Below, piece by piece: positions 52,464-62,229 of a stretch of DNA of 64,000 bases. Below the pieces are notes generated by a model that had not been told where the DNA came from, made no database searches, and was given only the letters and a program-made list of their open reading frames with translations. How positions within the stretch are numbered: the first letter of the stretch is position 1; every line of letters begins with the position of its first letter. The position numbers and the translations under genes are program-made. Location: contig JALMQS010000828.1 in the NCBI GenBank assembly GCA_024734495.1, forward strand, positions 2,777,101-2,841,100, written 5' to 3'. This DNA comes from Forficula auricularia. Its lineage: Eukaryota; Arthropoda; Insecta; Dermaptera; Forficulidae.

Positions 52464-53116
52464 TAATACAAATTATGGACGGAAATTAAAATAATAATAA
52501 TAAAAACTTGAAGTGATTTGTATTTGTTTTACATTATTTTTTATGACAAAAATGTTTGAGGCAAAACATATTTTTCCTTAAATACTATACTAAGAAATAA
52601 TATTGTTGTGTTTGATATATTATTAAATGAAAAAATCAGTCCTTAAATATATGTGGTTATTGGTTGTCTAACTTTAAGGGGTTTGGCTGAAATTTTCACA
52701 ATTAAATACATAAATAAGTCTGGATATTTGAATTATCGATTCTATTATAATAGACCAATTAAATTGTTAATATAGATTATTAGAAGATTTAAAAAAAAAT
52801 GTTTTCGCTAAAAAAATTATTATTTTAAATTTTTAAACTAATTTTTTAACGTATTTTTTTTTCTTCAATTCTTAAGATTTGAATTATTGTATTTTAGTTC
52901 ACATTAGAGAATAGGTCAAATACCAAGCATGCGAACTGGTCAGTAATGTTTCCAAATTTTCAATGTCGAATTTCTCTTATAAGTATCTGGGGTACATGTA
53001 ACTTGCAACTTCTCTAGAAAAATTAAGTCAATAAATTTAAAAAGATTTATTATCATTTTTAAAAGCACAGTATTAGGTCTTAAAATATCCAACTGAATTG
53101 GCGAATTCTGATATTC
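52464..53116. other. AT-rich stretch, nothing recognised
   Basis: No gene or bounded element. Confidence 0.4.
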
Positions 53117-53124
53117 TACTAGAA

Positions 53125-53331
53125 CAGGGATTCCCAAACCTTTTAGAGATAGCCACATATGAACATTGAAAACTATTGGAGGGTCGGATATAACATTTTA
53201 TACGGAAATTATATTAATAATACGCTATTATATGGCATTAATATTTAACATAGTGATTATTTGTGTATTAATTTTGTAGTACCCGCGGACCGGATGAAAA
53301 AGTTTTAAGGGTCGTAGTTTGGGGACACCTA
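53125..53331. mobile_element. hAT-type MITE
   Basis: Ends CAGGGATTCCCAAACCTTTT and AGTTTGGGGACACCTA (imperfect inverted). Flanks TACTAGAA (53117-53124) and CTCTAGAA (53332-53339) match at 6 of 8. GTACCCGCGGACCGGATG near the right end is typical of hAT MITEs. No coding. Confidence 0.75.
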
Positions 53332-53604
53332 CTCTAGAACATGTTTATAACGTTCCTTTCTTCTAAATTACAACGGTTATATTAAATGAAAGATGGCGCC
53401 CTAAATCATAAATTAAATAATTAAAGTTAAAGAGACAAATTCTTGGTGTTTGCGGTGTTATTTTTTTCATGCTATCCCCACTCAACAATGAATTATTCTT
53501 TCCATAAAGGGGAAAATTGTATTTCAACGCTAAAGCAATTAAGGGTTGATTAATCAGATCCTCAACAAAATCAGTTAACTGTTTGTGAAACCAACTAAAA
53601 TTAG

Positions 53605-54110
53605 ATCCAGGGTTGTTTTTAACTCAAATACAACCCTTTGAGTTAAAAACAACACTTCAGACTAATAATTAAAAATAATCTATCCCTTCTCAGATTTAAT
53701 AGATGACAAATTCTTTTGATTGTCTTAGAAATTTAAAGTCTATTTCTATCTGTAACTTGCATTCACATTTTGAGCAAATTCAAAATCTTAAACTATCAAC
53801 CACCTATTTTTAAACTAGCTATATGATATGGCTATGTTTTTAAATTTAGAATCATTGGACGGGAAATATTACAAATGAATATTTAAATATTTGTGTGAAA
53901 TATTTAGCACGATACATATTTCAGTGGGGTTCCCCTAACAGGGTAGCTCATTGGTCCGGATAACTAATTTTGGCACTCAGGTTCGATTCCCGAATTGTTA
54001 AAAACAACCCTTTTGACATATAATTAAATATAATCCATTCCATCTCGGATCTAATAGACCACAACCTCTTTTGATTTTCTTAAAAATTTAAAGACTATTT
54101 ATATCAGCAA
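53605..54110 (+). repeat. tRNA-like tandem repeat, third locus
   Basis: A hairpin-like start (GTTGTTTTTAACTCAAA and complement, about 53612-53656), a unit tail (AATCTATCCCTTCTCAG), then GGGTAGCTCATTGGTCCGGA (A-box-like), GGTTCGATTCCCGA (B box, 53980-53993), AAAAACAACCCTTTTGACA and AATCCATTCCATCTCGGATC. The unit tail on both sides of one head indicates head-to-tail organisation, as at 44815 and 12030. Confidence 0.7.
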
Positions 54111-54912
54111 CTTGAAGTCTCATATTTAAACTTTTTTATGCATTTAATTTAATTTAATTTTTATAAAGTAAACTTTTAGTACCTGATCGAATTTTAAAAT
54201 CTCTTTTAATTTTAAGTCGAATATTAACTAATTAAATGGTGTTGAAACTTCTATGATAATGATGATGTTTAGAAAGTGAAATAGTTATATATAAACGGGT
54301 ACGTTTAATTAAATTTACTATATCTGTTTTGACATTTGATGGATAAATTCAATTCCATTCATGATATCAAAATTATATCTCATTTCATTGATATAATTAA
54401 TATACACTATTATGTATTATATTAATCAATGTTATTTTATATAATATACATATAATATACCTCTATTTCTAAACATTTCTTTATGATAAATTACTATAGA
54501 GAATTAAAGAAAAAAAATCAACTCAATAAATTCTCATCATTTCTTTAATCTAGTCGAAAACTTTTATTTGCTTCACTTTTTCTATAGAAGAGAAAGAAGA
54601 AAGAAAGAAAATAAAAAAGAATAAAGACAGTCTAAAAAAATAAGTTGTAACTTTAACTTTGCCAAGTTTATAATAAAATTCGCCTTGGTAAAGAGCTGAT
54701 TCTAATCATATTTCAATTAATTTTAATTGAATTTTGCTTTTTTTTCGAAAATGATTAATCATTTTGAATTTTTCTTTTCCGCGAAAATAACAAATAATTA
54801 GGAATATTGTCTAGTAAAATATCTATTATAAATCAATTTGATCATTTATCTTTTACAATGTTTTTATTAAATGCGATTTTATCATCACTATATTTACTTT
54901 GATTGTAACAAT
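54111..54912. other. AT-rich stretch, nothing recognised
   Basis: No gene or bounded element. Confidence 0.4.
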
Positions 54913-54920
54913 GAAATACA

Positions 54921-55133
54921 TAGTGCTGCCAAATCTGTATAAAAAATTCCGGGAGCTAGTCAAAAAAAAAATTGACTGAAATTTTTATTCGGCAAAAAAA
55001 TAAACAAATTATACAACTCAGTAGGTATAACTTTAGATTTAACAGCCTTGGCAAAGAACATTAAATTTAAAATTCCTCGAGTCGGAAGACTTTCAAAATT
55101 TGGGGTCAGATTCCGGGAGGGTTGGCAACCCTA
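54921..55133. mobile_element. hAT-type MITE, perfect 8-bp duplication
   Basis: Ends TAGTGCTGCCAAATC and GGTTGGCAACCCTA; GAAATACA at 54913-54920 and 55134-55141. Interior includes TTCCGGGAG at both sides, AT-rich centre, no coding. Confidence 0.85.
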
Positions 55134-55177
55134 GAAATACACCTTTATTTTAATAATTTATTTTATCTTTTTCTTAA

Positions 55178-55799
55178 GGACGTTCCCTAATAAATCTATT
55201 TTCTTGGAATCCTTTTAAAACTTTGAATACATATATTTATAAGTGTCCTTTATACGTAGAAATGATTTTCGATAGTCCTTGCTGCACTAAATTTATAAAT
55301 ATTGACCATTGAAATTTTCATATTTAACACGAGAACCCTATCCTCGATTGATGTTAAAGCGACTGTTTCATTAAATAACAATCGTAATTTTCTTGATATT
55401 ATTTTGAAAAATTGAGAATCATTAACTGAAGATATAACAAATATTTTCCTCTTAAAATAATTGTATCTAGCGGTATTCGTTTTGTATGAAAAATGTTTAG
55501 ATGGTTTTCATTTTTTCTCACATGTCATGGCAAATGAGAGATGACGACTTGGCAACGTTGCACATTTGAGATTTTTAGCTAATTCTCTCAACCTAACTAT
55601 ACTGTTCTCATCTGGAATTGAGCTGTTTCATGAAGTGCTAAAAGACAAAGAATAAAATTTTTTGTTGTCTTTTAGTGTCGGTAAGAATGCAATGTTGCCA
55701 TGTCCAAGAAACGACACAGTGAAAACATTTTTGCCTTTCTGCGCATTTGAGAGTAGGGGAAAGAGCGAACTGCATCTGAGCTAATATTAGGGAACGTCC
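55178..55799. mobile_element. TIR element flanked by TTAA
   Basis: Ends GGACGTTCCCTAATA and TATTAGGGAACGTCC, with TTAA immediately outside on both sides (55174-55177; 55800-55803). TTAA would suggest a piggyBac-type target; TA with a longer end is the alternative. The 620-base interior has a sub-palindrome (AAAAGACAAAGAATAAAATT / TTTGTTGTCTTTTAGTG) and no open frame. Confidence 0.75.
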
Positions 55800-55803
55800 T
55801 TAA

Positions 55804-55975
55804 AGCGCTATACTCCATTACGAGCGTTGGCGATTACTTTGGATCGCGCTTTGGATCCTTTCCTGAGGAAATCTTACATAGGGATCGTTTCCCGTTGCCT
55901 TCCCCTCGATTAGTGAGGCGCCTTGCACTTTTGATAAAAATTGTTGCCTTAGCCACTGCTCTACCGGCGCATTTT
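55804..55975 (-). mobile_element. tRNA-derived SINE, third type
   Basis: Minus strand GCGCCGGTAGAGCAGTGGCT (A-box region) then AAGGCAACAATTTT, GAAGGCAACGGGAAACGATC and CCTATGTAAGATTTCC. The B box is not intact. The GGCAACGGGAAAC block is of the type found in tRNA-derived SINEs. It directly abuts the TTAA element at 55803. Confidence 0.6.
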
Positions 55976-56794
55976 ATTTTTTTATTTTATTTTATTTTAA
56001 GGGATGAGAAAGGGGATGTTTCGCTCTAGATCTTTCAAAAGCAATTTTCTATTCGATCGACACAATAAAATATTATTTGGAAATACTGAATCTCATCTTA
56101 AACACGTCGTTTCTGTTTATTAGTGCAATTTTTAGAAAAAAAAAATTAAACTTCGATTTAGGTATTAAATGTTTCGGTATTTAAAAAAAATAAACATTTG
56201 TAAATATTTCAAAATCCCAAATCATATTCTTAAGATAAGTACGTATTATTAATTCTAAACTACATAAATTTATTATTAATCATTCAAATTATATTTAGTA
56301 ATTTCGATTATATTCAAAATGAAAATATAGGTTGATAAGAGGATATTTTTCGAACAGCTGACTCGACAGTGTTCTTTTTTTTTAAAGACAAAATCTCTGA
56401 TTTAGCAGATGACAATCTCGATTGATTTCTAAAGAAATTTCCAGTCTTCTGCCATCAGCAATTTGAACTTTTATATTGGTTTTAATAATCCTGTAAGTAA
56501 AATTCCAGGCAGTCCGAATTCACTTAAAATTTTTTACCTTATCGCTTTTAACAATGTCTGAAATATAAAGAAAAATCATTTTCACATATGAATTTTCTTA
56601 ACTAAAAACTGATTAGATTTTAAACTCTCTAGCTTCAGAACTTCAAATGTAGGAAATCAGAAAAAAATCGAATTGACATATATCAAAATTAAAAATATTA
56701 TATAATTGAATTTTTCCACATTTGATTAAATCGCGAATCAAATGTAGGAAATTTTTGTCAAATATTGAGTGAAAATAATATTTGAACTTATATA
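55976..56794. other. AT-rich stretch, nothing recognised
   Basis: A TTTTATTTTATTTTA run at about 55978-56000; AATCGAATGCAGG-like words near 56735 recall 21665-21700 (outer part of the B-family region). No gene. Confidence 0.4.
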
Positions 56795-57000
56795 TTTCTA
56801 ACTTGAAATAATGATGTTAAATAAATTTTATAATTTTTCTCATTAGTATATCAAAGGATAATTGATATATTAACGAGAATTGATTTGACCGCGCTTTTTT
56901 GAAAAAGATATATATCGCGAAACTACTGCGGATGACGCTATTGGAGTCTGCGGAGTCTTAAGTCTGGACCAAGAGAGAAAAAGATGTGATCCATTCAGCT
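56795..57000 (+). mobile_element. B-family single arm
   Basis: TTAACGAGAATTGATTTGACC, AGATATATATCGCGAAACTA and GACCAAGAGAGAAAAAGATG follow the B arm at 20059-20210. The other arm is missing. Confidence 0.7.
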
Positions 57001-57119
57001 ACAATGCAAATATTATTATATATTATTTCATTATTCGTGTCCATGATTAATAATTAAAGGAATCGTAGGGAGTTGGACAAGACTTTAAATTAAATTAAAT
57101 ACAAGTTTTGATTAAATAT

Positions 57120-57159
57120 GCCATACGTTTCGTTGCTGTTTTGCATCTTCTTCAGTGGC
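57120..57159 (-). ncRNA. Hammerhead-like motif, left arm of 57-kb palindrome
   Basis: Inverted copy of 57458-57497: CTGAAGA is the complement of 57149-57155; GCCA and TGGC form helix I. Confidence 0.55.
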
Positions 57160-57457
57160 TCATTTATTAAACTTATTTGTCTGGATTTTTACTAAGAGAA
57201 AAAACATTTCAAACAGTATTCTTTTTTCTATCACAATTCATTCAATTTATCAAATAACATAAAATATAAACCTTTTAAACAAAGTAATTGTTTTTTGTCA
57301 AAAAACTAACTCTTTTGACAGAAAACACTTACTTTGTTTAAAAGGTTTATATTTTATGTTATTTGATAAATTGAATGAATTGTGATAGAAAAAAGAATAC
57401 TGTTTGAAATGTTTTTTCTCTTAGTAAAAAATCCAGACAAATAAGTTTAATAAATGA

Positions 57458-57497
57458 GCCACTGAAGAAGATGCAAAACAGCGACGAAACGTATGGC
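57458..57497 (+). ncRNA. Hammerhead-like motif, right arm of 57-kb palindrome
   Basis: GCCA (57458-57461), CTGAAGA (57462-57468), spacer A, GATGC (57470-57474) with GCGAC (57481-57485; one mismatch, one G-U), GAAAC (57486-57490), GT, A at the cleavage position (57493), TGGC (57494-57497) pairing perfectly with GCCA. All core positions are conserved. Helix I differs from that at 34197 yet still pairs. Confidence 0.6.
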
Positions 57498-57569
57498 ATA
57501 TTTAATCAAAACTTGTATTTAATTTAATTTAAAGTCTTGTCCAACTCCCTACGATTCCTTTAATTATTA

Positions 57570-58115
57570 TATATCGCTTTTTACTGAAACAAAAAATACT
57601 TGACTATTATACCCTGTATGGTGAAGTAAAAATTACCAAGCATATATAATTATATATATCGTTTACAAGACTTGTTCATTTAATATAATAATATAATAAA
57701 TACACCGCCTTAAAATTTCAATAAAATAATTCAAAAATGTTTTCTAAAGTAAGAAAAAACTCAAAATATAATCAAATCTCAGCATTGGAAATTCAAATAT
57801 ATTATCACAAGACTTTTCGTTCTTAAGTTATCATGGATATCTGAATTCAGCATACAGAAAAAATCATGCTAGAAAATGAATGTCTCCACTTTCCAAACAT
57901 TTTTCAACATAATAAGAAAAAGAAAAATTCGAAGGTTTTTGTGTGAATTGGATACTAAACTCGGTCGGGACAGTGCCGAGTAATTTAACATTGGATATAA
58001 TACAGACACGTCTTAACTTATTTATAAGCATTAGAATTGTAAAAGATTTGTGTTTTTTTCATCAGTAAACTTGGTGGCTGACAAAGCCAATTTCTACTTC
58101 GTATACACCATCATC
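57570..58115. other. No gene; P-family terminus trace
   Basis: 57590-57630 (minus strand ACTTCACCATACAGGG, then AATAGTCAAGTATT) is a decayed P terminus. Nothing else recognised. Confidence 0.45.
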
Positions 58116-58269
58116 CGAGGGGTGAACCGCGACCTAATGTCGTGTACACCTACTTCCACTTCCACTTTGATTTCCAAGTAGAAGTCAATAGATGAAGGGT
58201 TATATATCTAATAATTCCACATAATTCCAAAGACGTGTACACCTAATTCCAATCTCGGTTCACCCATCG
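58116..58269. mobile_element. G-MITE copy
   Basis: CGAGGGGTGAACCGCGACC at the left and GGTTCACCCATCG at the right with sub-terminal TGTACACCTACTTCCA and its complement. Flanks do not show a clear 8-bp duplication, unlike 24005 and 60967. Confidence 0.8.
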
Positions 58270-59216
58270 GTTTCAAATAATTAAAATGTATATTTATTTA
58301 TTTTTAGAAGAGACAAATTTTAAAAGACTATTCATCATAATTATTACGGCATATTATCACTATCTAAATACAATACTTGTTTACATATACATTAAACCTT
58401 TACATAAAATACTCTTCCATTCTGGCTAAAAGAGTAAAAATTTCTAGGCCAAAAAATGTTTTCTCTTATACATATATTTTTTCAAAGAAGAATAAAGTAA
58501 AAACACGAATGAGTAAAAGACAAGTTTGAAATAAAATAAACTAAATAATATAATAAATAATTTCGCTTATTACTTTCTAACTGTGAAATATATTTATTAT
58601 TATTTCAGAATATGTAATTTAATCATTATATTTATTTATATTGGTATGTAAATTTAAATTAAAAATTAATATAATCAACAAGCAGCCAGGCTTGAAATCG
58701 TGCATCAAATTCAACTTAATATTAATCCATATTCTAATTGCATATCATTTTAAATATCCACAAAATGTATATATATGCCAAATACTTTCAGTATTTTATT
58801 TTTTTCCTCATGATGATTTTTAATGCTAATAAATTCGTTAATCATCCCCATCAAATCAATAAATTGGAATTAAACTGAAGCATTATTTGAAATAAAATTT
58901 AATGCATTACACACCCTAATATTTCTTCTGACAAATGATATAAAAATTTGACGCGACTTATAAACACGCCACATAACTCTACTTTACACATGCCTCTTGC
59001 GTATAATACGAGCTATTCGTTCGTGCCTTCGGCACGCCCTCGAATCTAGCCCCTCCCTGGCGGGCAGCGTCTTGGGCCAAAAAGGGTTTATTCCTCTTAA
59101 AAAAATCACACTCTAGAGACAAAACTACTAAGCTTAGATTTTTTTGATGTAGACACTTAATTATTTTTTTGGATATGTTAGATATATATTTATGTTGCTA
59201 TTTTCAAAAATATTAT
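58270..59216. other. AT-rich stretch, small GC-rich hairpin
   Basis: 58990-59090 contains GTGCCTTCGGCAC (hairpin) and CCCCTCCCTGGCGGGCAGC, unassigned. No gene. Confidence 0.4.
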
Positions 59217-59415
59217 TACAGTAGAACCCCGAAAACTCGACCTAATGTGGAGCGAAGGGTGGCCGAGTTTGTGAAAATGCCGTCTTATCTGGAATGGGGC
59301 TAAAAAACATAAGTACGAGTGTTTCCTCAGAAAATACAGTAGGTACTGTAGATACTTGTATGTATTGTTTGCTTGAGAATACAACAGAGAATAAACTACT
59401 CAAATACCCTTAAAC

Positions 59416-59699
59416 GGAAAATGGAAAACGACATAATAGATAGAATAGAAAGGAAGAGATTAATATGGTACGGACACCTCAAAAGAATGCCGGAAGATAG
59501 GTGGCCTCATAAAATATGGACCTGGATGCCCACGGAAAGACGGAGGAGAAGAGGAAGACCGAGACGAACGTGGAAGCAGGGAGTAGATGAGGCAATGACC
59601 AGTAGGCAACTACAAGAGCAAGACATCCTGGATAGAGAGAATTGGCGTGTTGGATGCGGAAAACGGCGCATGCTGTAGAACAAACCGCTTTATATATAT
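59416..59699 (+). mobile_element. 5'-truncated RTE-like LINE nested in the Tigger element
   Basis: A 284-bp insertion flanked by a perfect 14-bp duplication (AAATACCCTTAAAC at 59402-59415 and 59700-59713). It ends in a TA microsatellite (TTTATATATAT), as RTE-type LINEs do, and carries the C-terminal coding remnant 59421-59678. Confidence 0.85.
59421..59678 (+). pseudogene. RTE-type reverse transcriptase C-terminus
   Basis: About 85 residues: MENDIIDRIERKRLIWYGHL, then KRMPEDRWPHKIWTWMP, then an Arg-rich RRRRRGRPRRTWKQGVDEAM and a tail with DRENWRVGCGKRR. The R-L-x-W-Y-G-H-[VL]-x-R-M and G-R-P-R-x-x-W-x-x-G-V-x-E patterns mark the C-terminal end of RTE/BovB-like polyproteins. The upstream residues of the open frame come from Tigger DNA before the insertion point, so the frame is chimeric. 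Only the tail is present; it has no polymerase activity. Confidence 0.85.
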
Positions 59700-59853
59700 A
59701 AATACCCTTAAACAAAGGAAAAGTAGGTACGTACTTTATGAAGACATAGAGCCTTTAGTACATGAAATAGGGCTTTTTTCGTCCTGCCAGGGTGTGGCCG
59801 AGTTATCCGGGCTGCCGGGTTATCGAGTGCCGAGTTTTCGGGACTCTACTGTA

Positions 59854-60204
59854 TTATATTTACTTTTTTTTATTGAGGATTTTGGAATTATGTATTTTTA
59901 TTTTTCGTTTTGGCCATAGGTCACTGTCTCAATTGTTTTAAATCTTAACGTTTTCTAGATTTTCAAGAAACTATCTGTATGTTTGAGGTCTTGAATATAG
60001 AAATTTCGATTAGTATAGCAGTCGACCAATTTTAAAATGTTTAATAGTTTTTCATTTTCACACATTTAAACTAAAATCAGTTTTGTCAGTCTATATTAAG
60101 TTTTCAATCTACCCTTGAAAACATTTCCAGAAATTCCTAATGAAATATCAGAAAAATAAAATCGAATTAATTCTTTCCAATATCAAAATAACTAAATATG
60201 ATTT
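59854..60204. other. No feature recognised
   Basis: AT-rich, no gene. Confidence 0.4.
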
Positions 60205-60910
60205 TTACTTTACCATACAGGTTATAGTCAAATATTGTAATCGTGCAAGAAAAAAGTGGCACTTCTTTTTTTCGAAATATCTCAAAAAACGGGTGAAAAA
60301 CTATTTTGATTAAAAAAATTGAGCGAAACCATGGCATTTCGGTCTACAAAAAAGCCTTTATAAGTGAACATCGAAAAAATTATATTTTTCGAGATAATAA
60401 TTATTTTGTCAAAATGTTTGTTCGTTAGTCTGTGCGTTACCACATTTTTGTGTAGCTCAAAAACTAGTGTGAATATCGAAACCAAATTTCACACGTAGTT
60501 TTGGTGCATTGAGATTAAGAGCTGATTAGATTTTGGTGCATATCAACCCAAAATTAAGAGGAGGGGGGGGGGTTAAAAATTAAAAATCTAGGCCATTTGA
60601 CCAAAGTCAACCAAATTTTGTATACATAATCAGTGGAATCCCAGAAGTCTAAAAAGTGCACAAACTAACCGCACAAAATGGGGAGGGGGGGGGGGGGTCA
60701 AAAAATGAAAATATAGGCTCTTGTACCAAACTCAACCAAATTTTGTATACATAATCAGTGCGCCCCCAGGAGTCTAAAAATGGAAAAACTAACCTCTCTC
60801 CCCTACATGATTATAAATAATTTTATTAAATATTAAATATAAGTGAGGAGCCAGGTTGTATGGTAAAGTCAAGTGGATGGCCACATCAGAACACGTCAGC
60901 TTATTTTTTT
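60205..60910 (+). mobile_element. P-family element, copy 3
   Basis: TTTACTTTACCATACAGGTT start; CATGGCATTTCGGTCTAC; TTGTTCGTTAGTCTGTGCG; two G runs (about 60563-60572; 60683-60698); near-end TTGTATGGTAAAGTCAAGTG (60857-60876) and GGATGGCCACATCAGAACA. Closest to copy 1. Confidence 0.8.
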
Positions 60911-60966
60911 TTTAATTCGACCTTTTAATTAAACATTCAATATCGTTACAAATATTTATTTTTCGC

Positions 60967-61105
60967 CGAGGGGTGAACCGCGGCCTAAAATCGTGTACAC
61001 CTACTTCCACTTTCATTTCCAAGTAGAAGACAATAGATTATCTAATGAATTCCAAAGTAATTCCAAAGACGGTGTACACCTAATTCCAACCCGGTTCACC
61101 CCTCG
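60967..61105. mobile_element. G-MITE, complete, perfect 8-bp duplication
   Basis: CGAGGGGTGAACCGCGGCC and GGTTCACCCCTCG ends; TTTTTCGC at 60959-60966 and 61106-61113. At 139 bp it is the shortest complete copy. The sub-terminal inverted GTGTACACCTACTTCCA is also present. Confidence 0.9.
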
Positions 61106-61261
61106 TTTTTCGCTATTCACTATAATATAAAGCTTTATTTCTTACCCTCACTGTTTTCTTTTATTCGAAATCGTTTCAGCTCTTTTTGAGATATTTTCAA
61201 AAAATAGTGAAACGCCCAAAATTCTCTCAACCATACGATGATAACGTAGAAAAGATTTATT

Positions 61262-61316
61262 TATTATAAAATTTATAATTCCAGCAAAAGACACACTCTT
61301 TTATTGTCCTCCTTCA
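61262..61316 (-). repeat. Solo terminus of the 20.6-kb nested element
   Basis: AAATTTATAATTCCAGCAAAAG, then ACACACTCTTTTATTGTC and CTCCTTCAA match the right inverted end at 20757-20815. Confidence 0.7.
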
Positions 61317-62229
61317 AGTAGAAAAGATAAATTCAATATGATGTTATTTGATTTTTAACTTGGATAATCATTTTCCCATTTTCTCCCTTATCCTTTGTCT
61401 TTTTTTCTGATGTCTCATGTGTGTCCTATTACCTTTTAATCACCTGTCTTTTCCGTTTTCCAAGAATAAAAACTCGTTTATAAAAATTTTAACAAAGTCA
61501 CTTTCAATTTTTTTTCTTTTCATATTTCTGACATTAAATTTTTTCCTTCTCTTTACATCGATGGACACTCACCCCCTTTCGTGTATTCTATACTTTGAAA
61601 AAGTTATACATCAAACTGTCAAATTTTTTTAGAATTTCTTCCAAGAACAGAAGTTTAATTAGATTAAAAATATTCCAGGAAAAGTCTTACACCCCATTTA
61701 AAATATATTTAACTTTGCTTTTAAGGTGAAAAAGAATATTTCAATTCTCTCCTCATCTGACTTAACTTAAGCATCGCGGGGTGGTTTTGACGTCATATTT
61801 TAATAACTAGCTAATTATTTTAACAAAAGTTCTCACCTTAAAAAAAAAATTATTCTAAACCAACAATTTAATATTTTTTGACAGATAAAAAGACATGAAT
61901 CTCAAAATAAATCCTATCTCAAATTCAAACACTATAATAATTGCTAGTTGTGATATCAAACTTTCCTCTTAAATCTTCTAATTAACCCGAATTAAAATAC
62001 TATTTACGAATGAAAGTATTTAATATCTAAATTTGGAAAAAATAAAATTTAGAAATAATATATATATCTATAAATCAGACAGCGCCATGTTTCTAAAATT
62101 TAAAGGTTTTTAACATACCAGAGTTGTTATTTTATCAAACTTAAAGAGTGTATCATCGGCTTGATATAACAAAATACACATACGAACCCTTATATTCAGC
62201 CACTAGTTTCGAATATACTTCAAAATGTT
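61317..62229. other. AT-rich stretch, nothing recognised
   Basis: A 71-residue frame at 61417-61632 is phenylalanine/leucine-rich and without motif. No gene. Confidence 0.4.

Larger units (their letters stand above)
57048..57569. mobile_element. 522-bp near-perfect palindrome with two HHR-like motifs
   Basis: Arms of about 255 bp meet at about 57306 with a loop of roughly ten bases (AACTAACTC). From the ends: TAATAATTAAAGGAATCGTA, AAGACTTTAAATTAAATTAA, an HHR-like motif, ACTTATTTGTCTGGATTTTT, AAAACATTTCAAACAGTATT and AGGTTTATATTTTATG-type words, all repeated inverted with almost no mismatch. Such arm identity implies a very recent origin or repair-driven homogenisation. Nothing is encoded. 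Confidence 0.85.
59219..59851. mobile_element. pogo/Tigger-like element with TA duplication
   Basis: Ends CAGTAGAACCCCGAAAACTC and GAGTTTTCGGGACTCTACTG with TA outside (59217-59218; 59852-59853). Such CAGTAGA ends and TA targets fit the pogo/Tigger group. Sub-terminal GGCCGAGTT words are present on both sides. The interior is AT-rich and split by an RTE-like fragment (59416-59699); no transposase remains. Confidence 0.9.
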
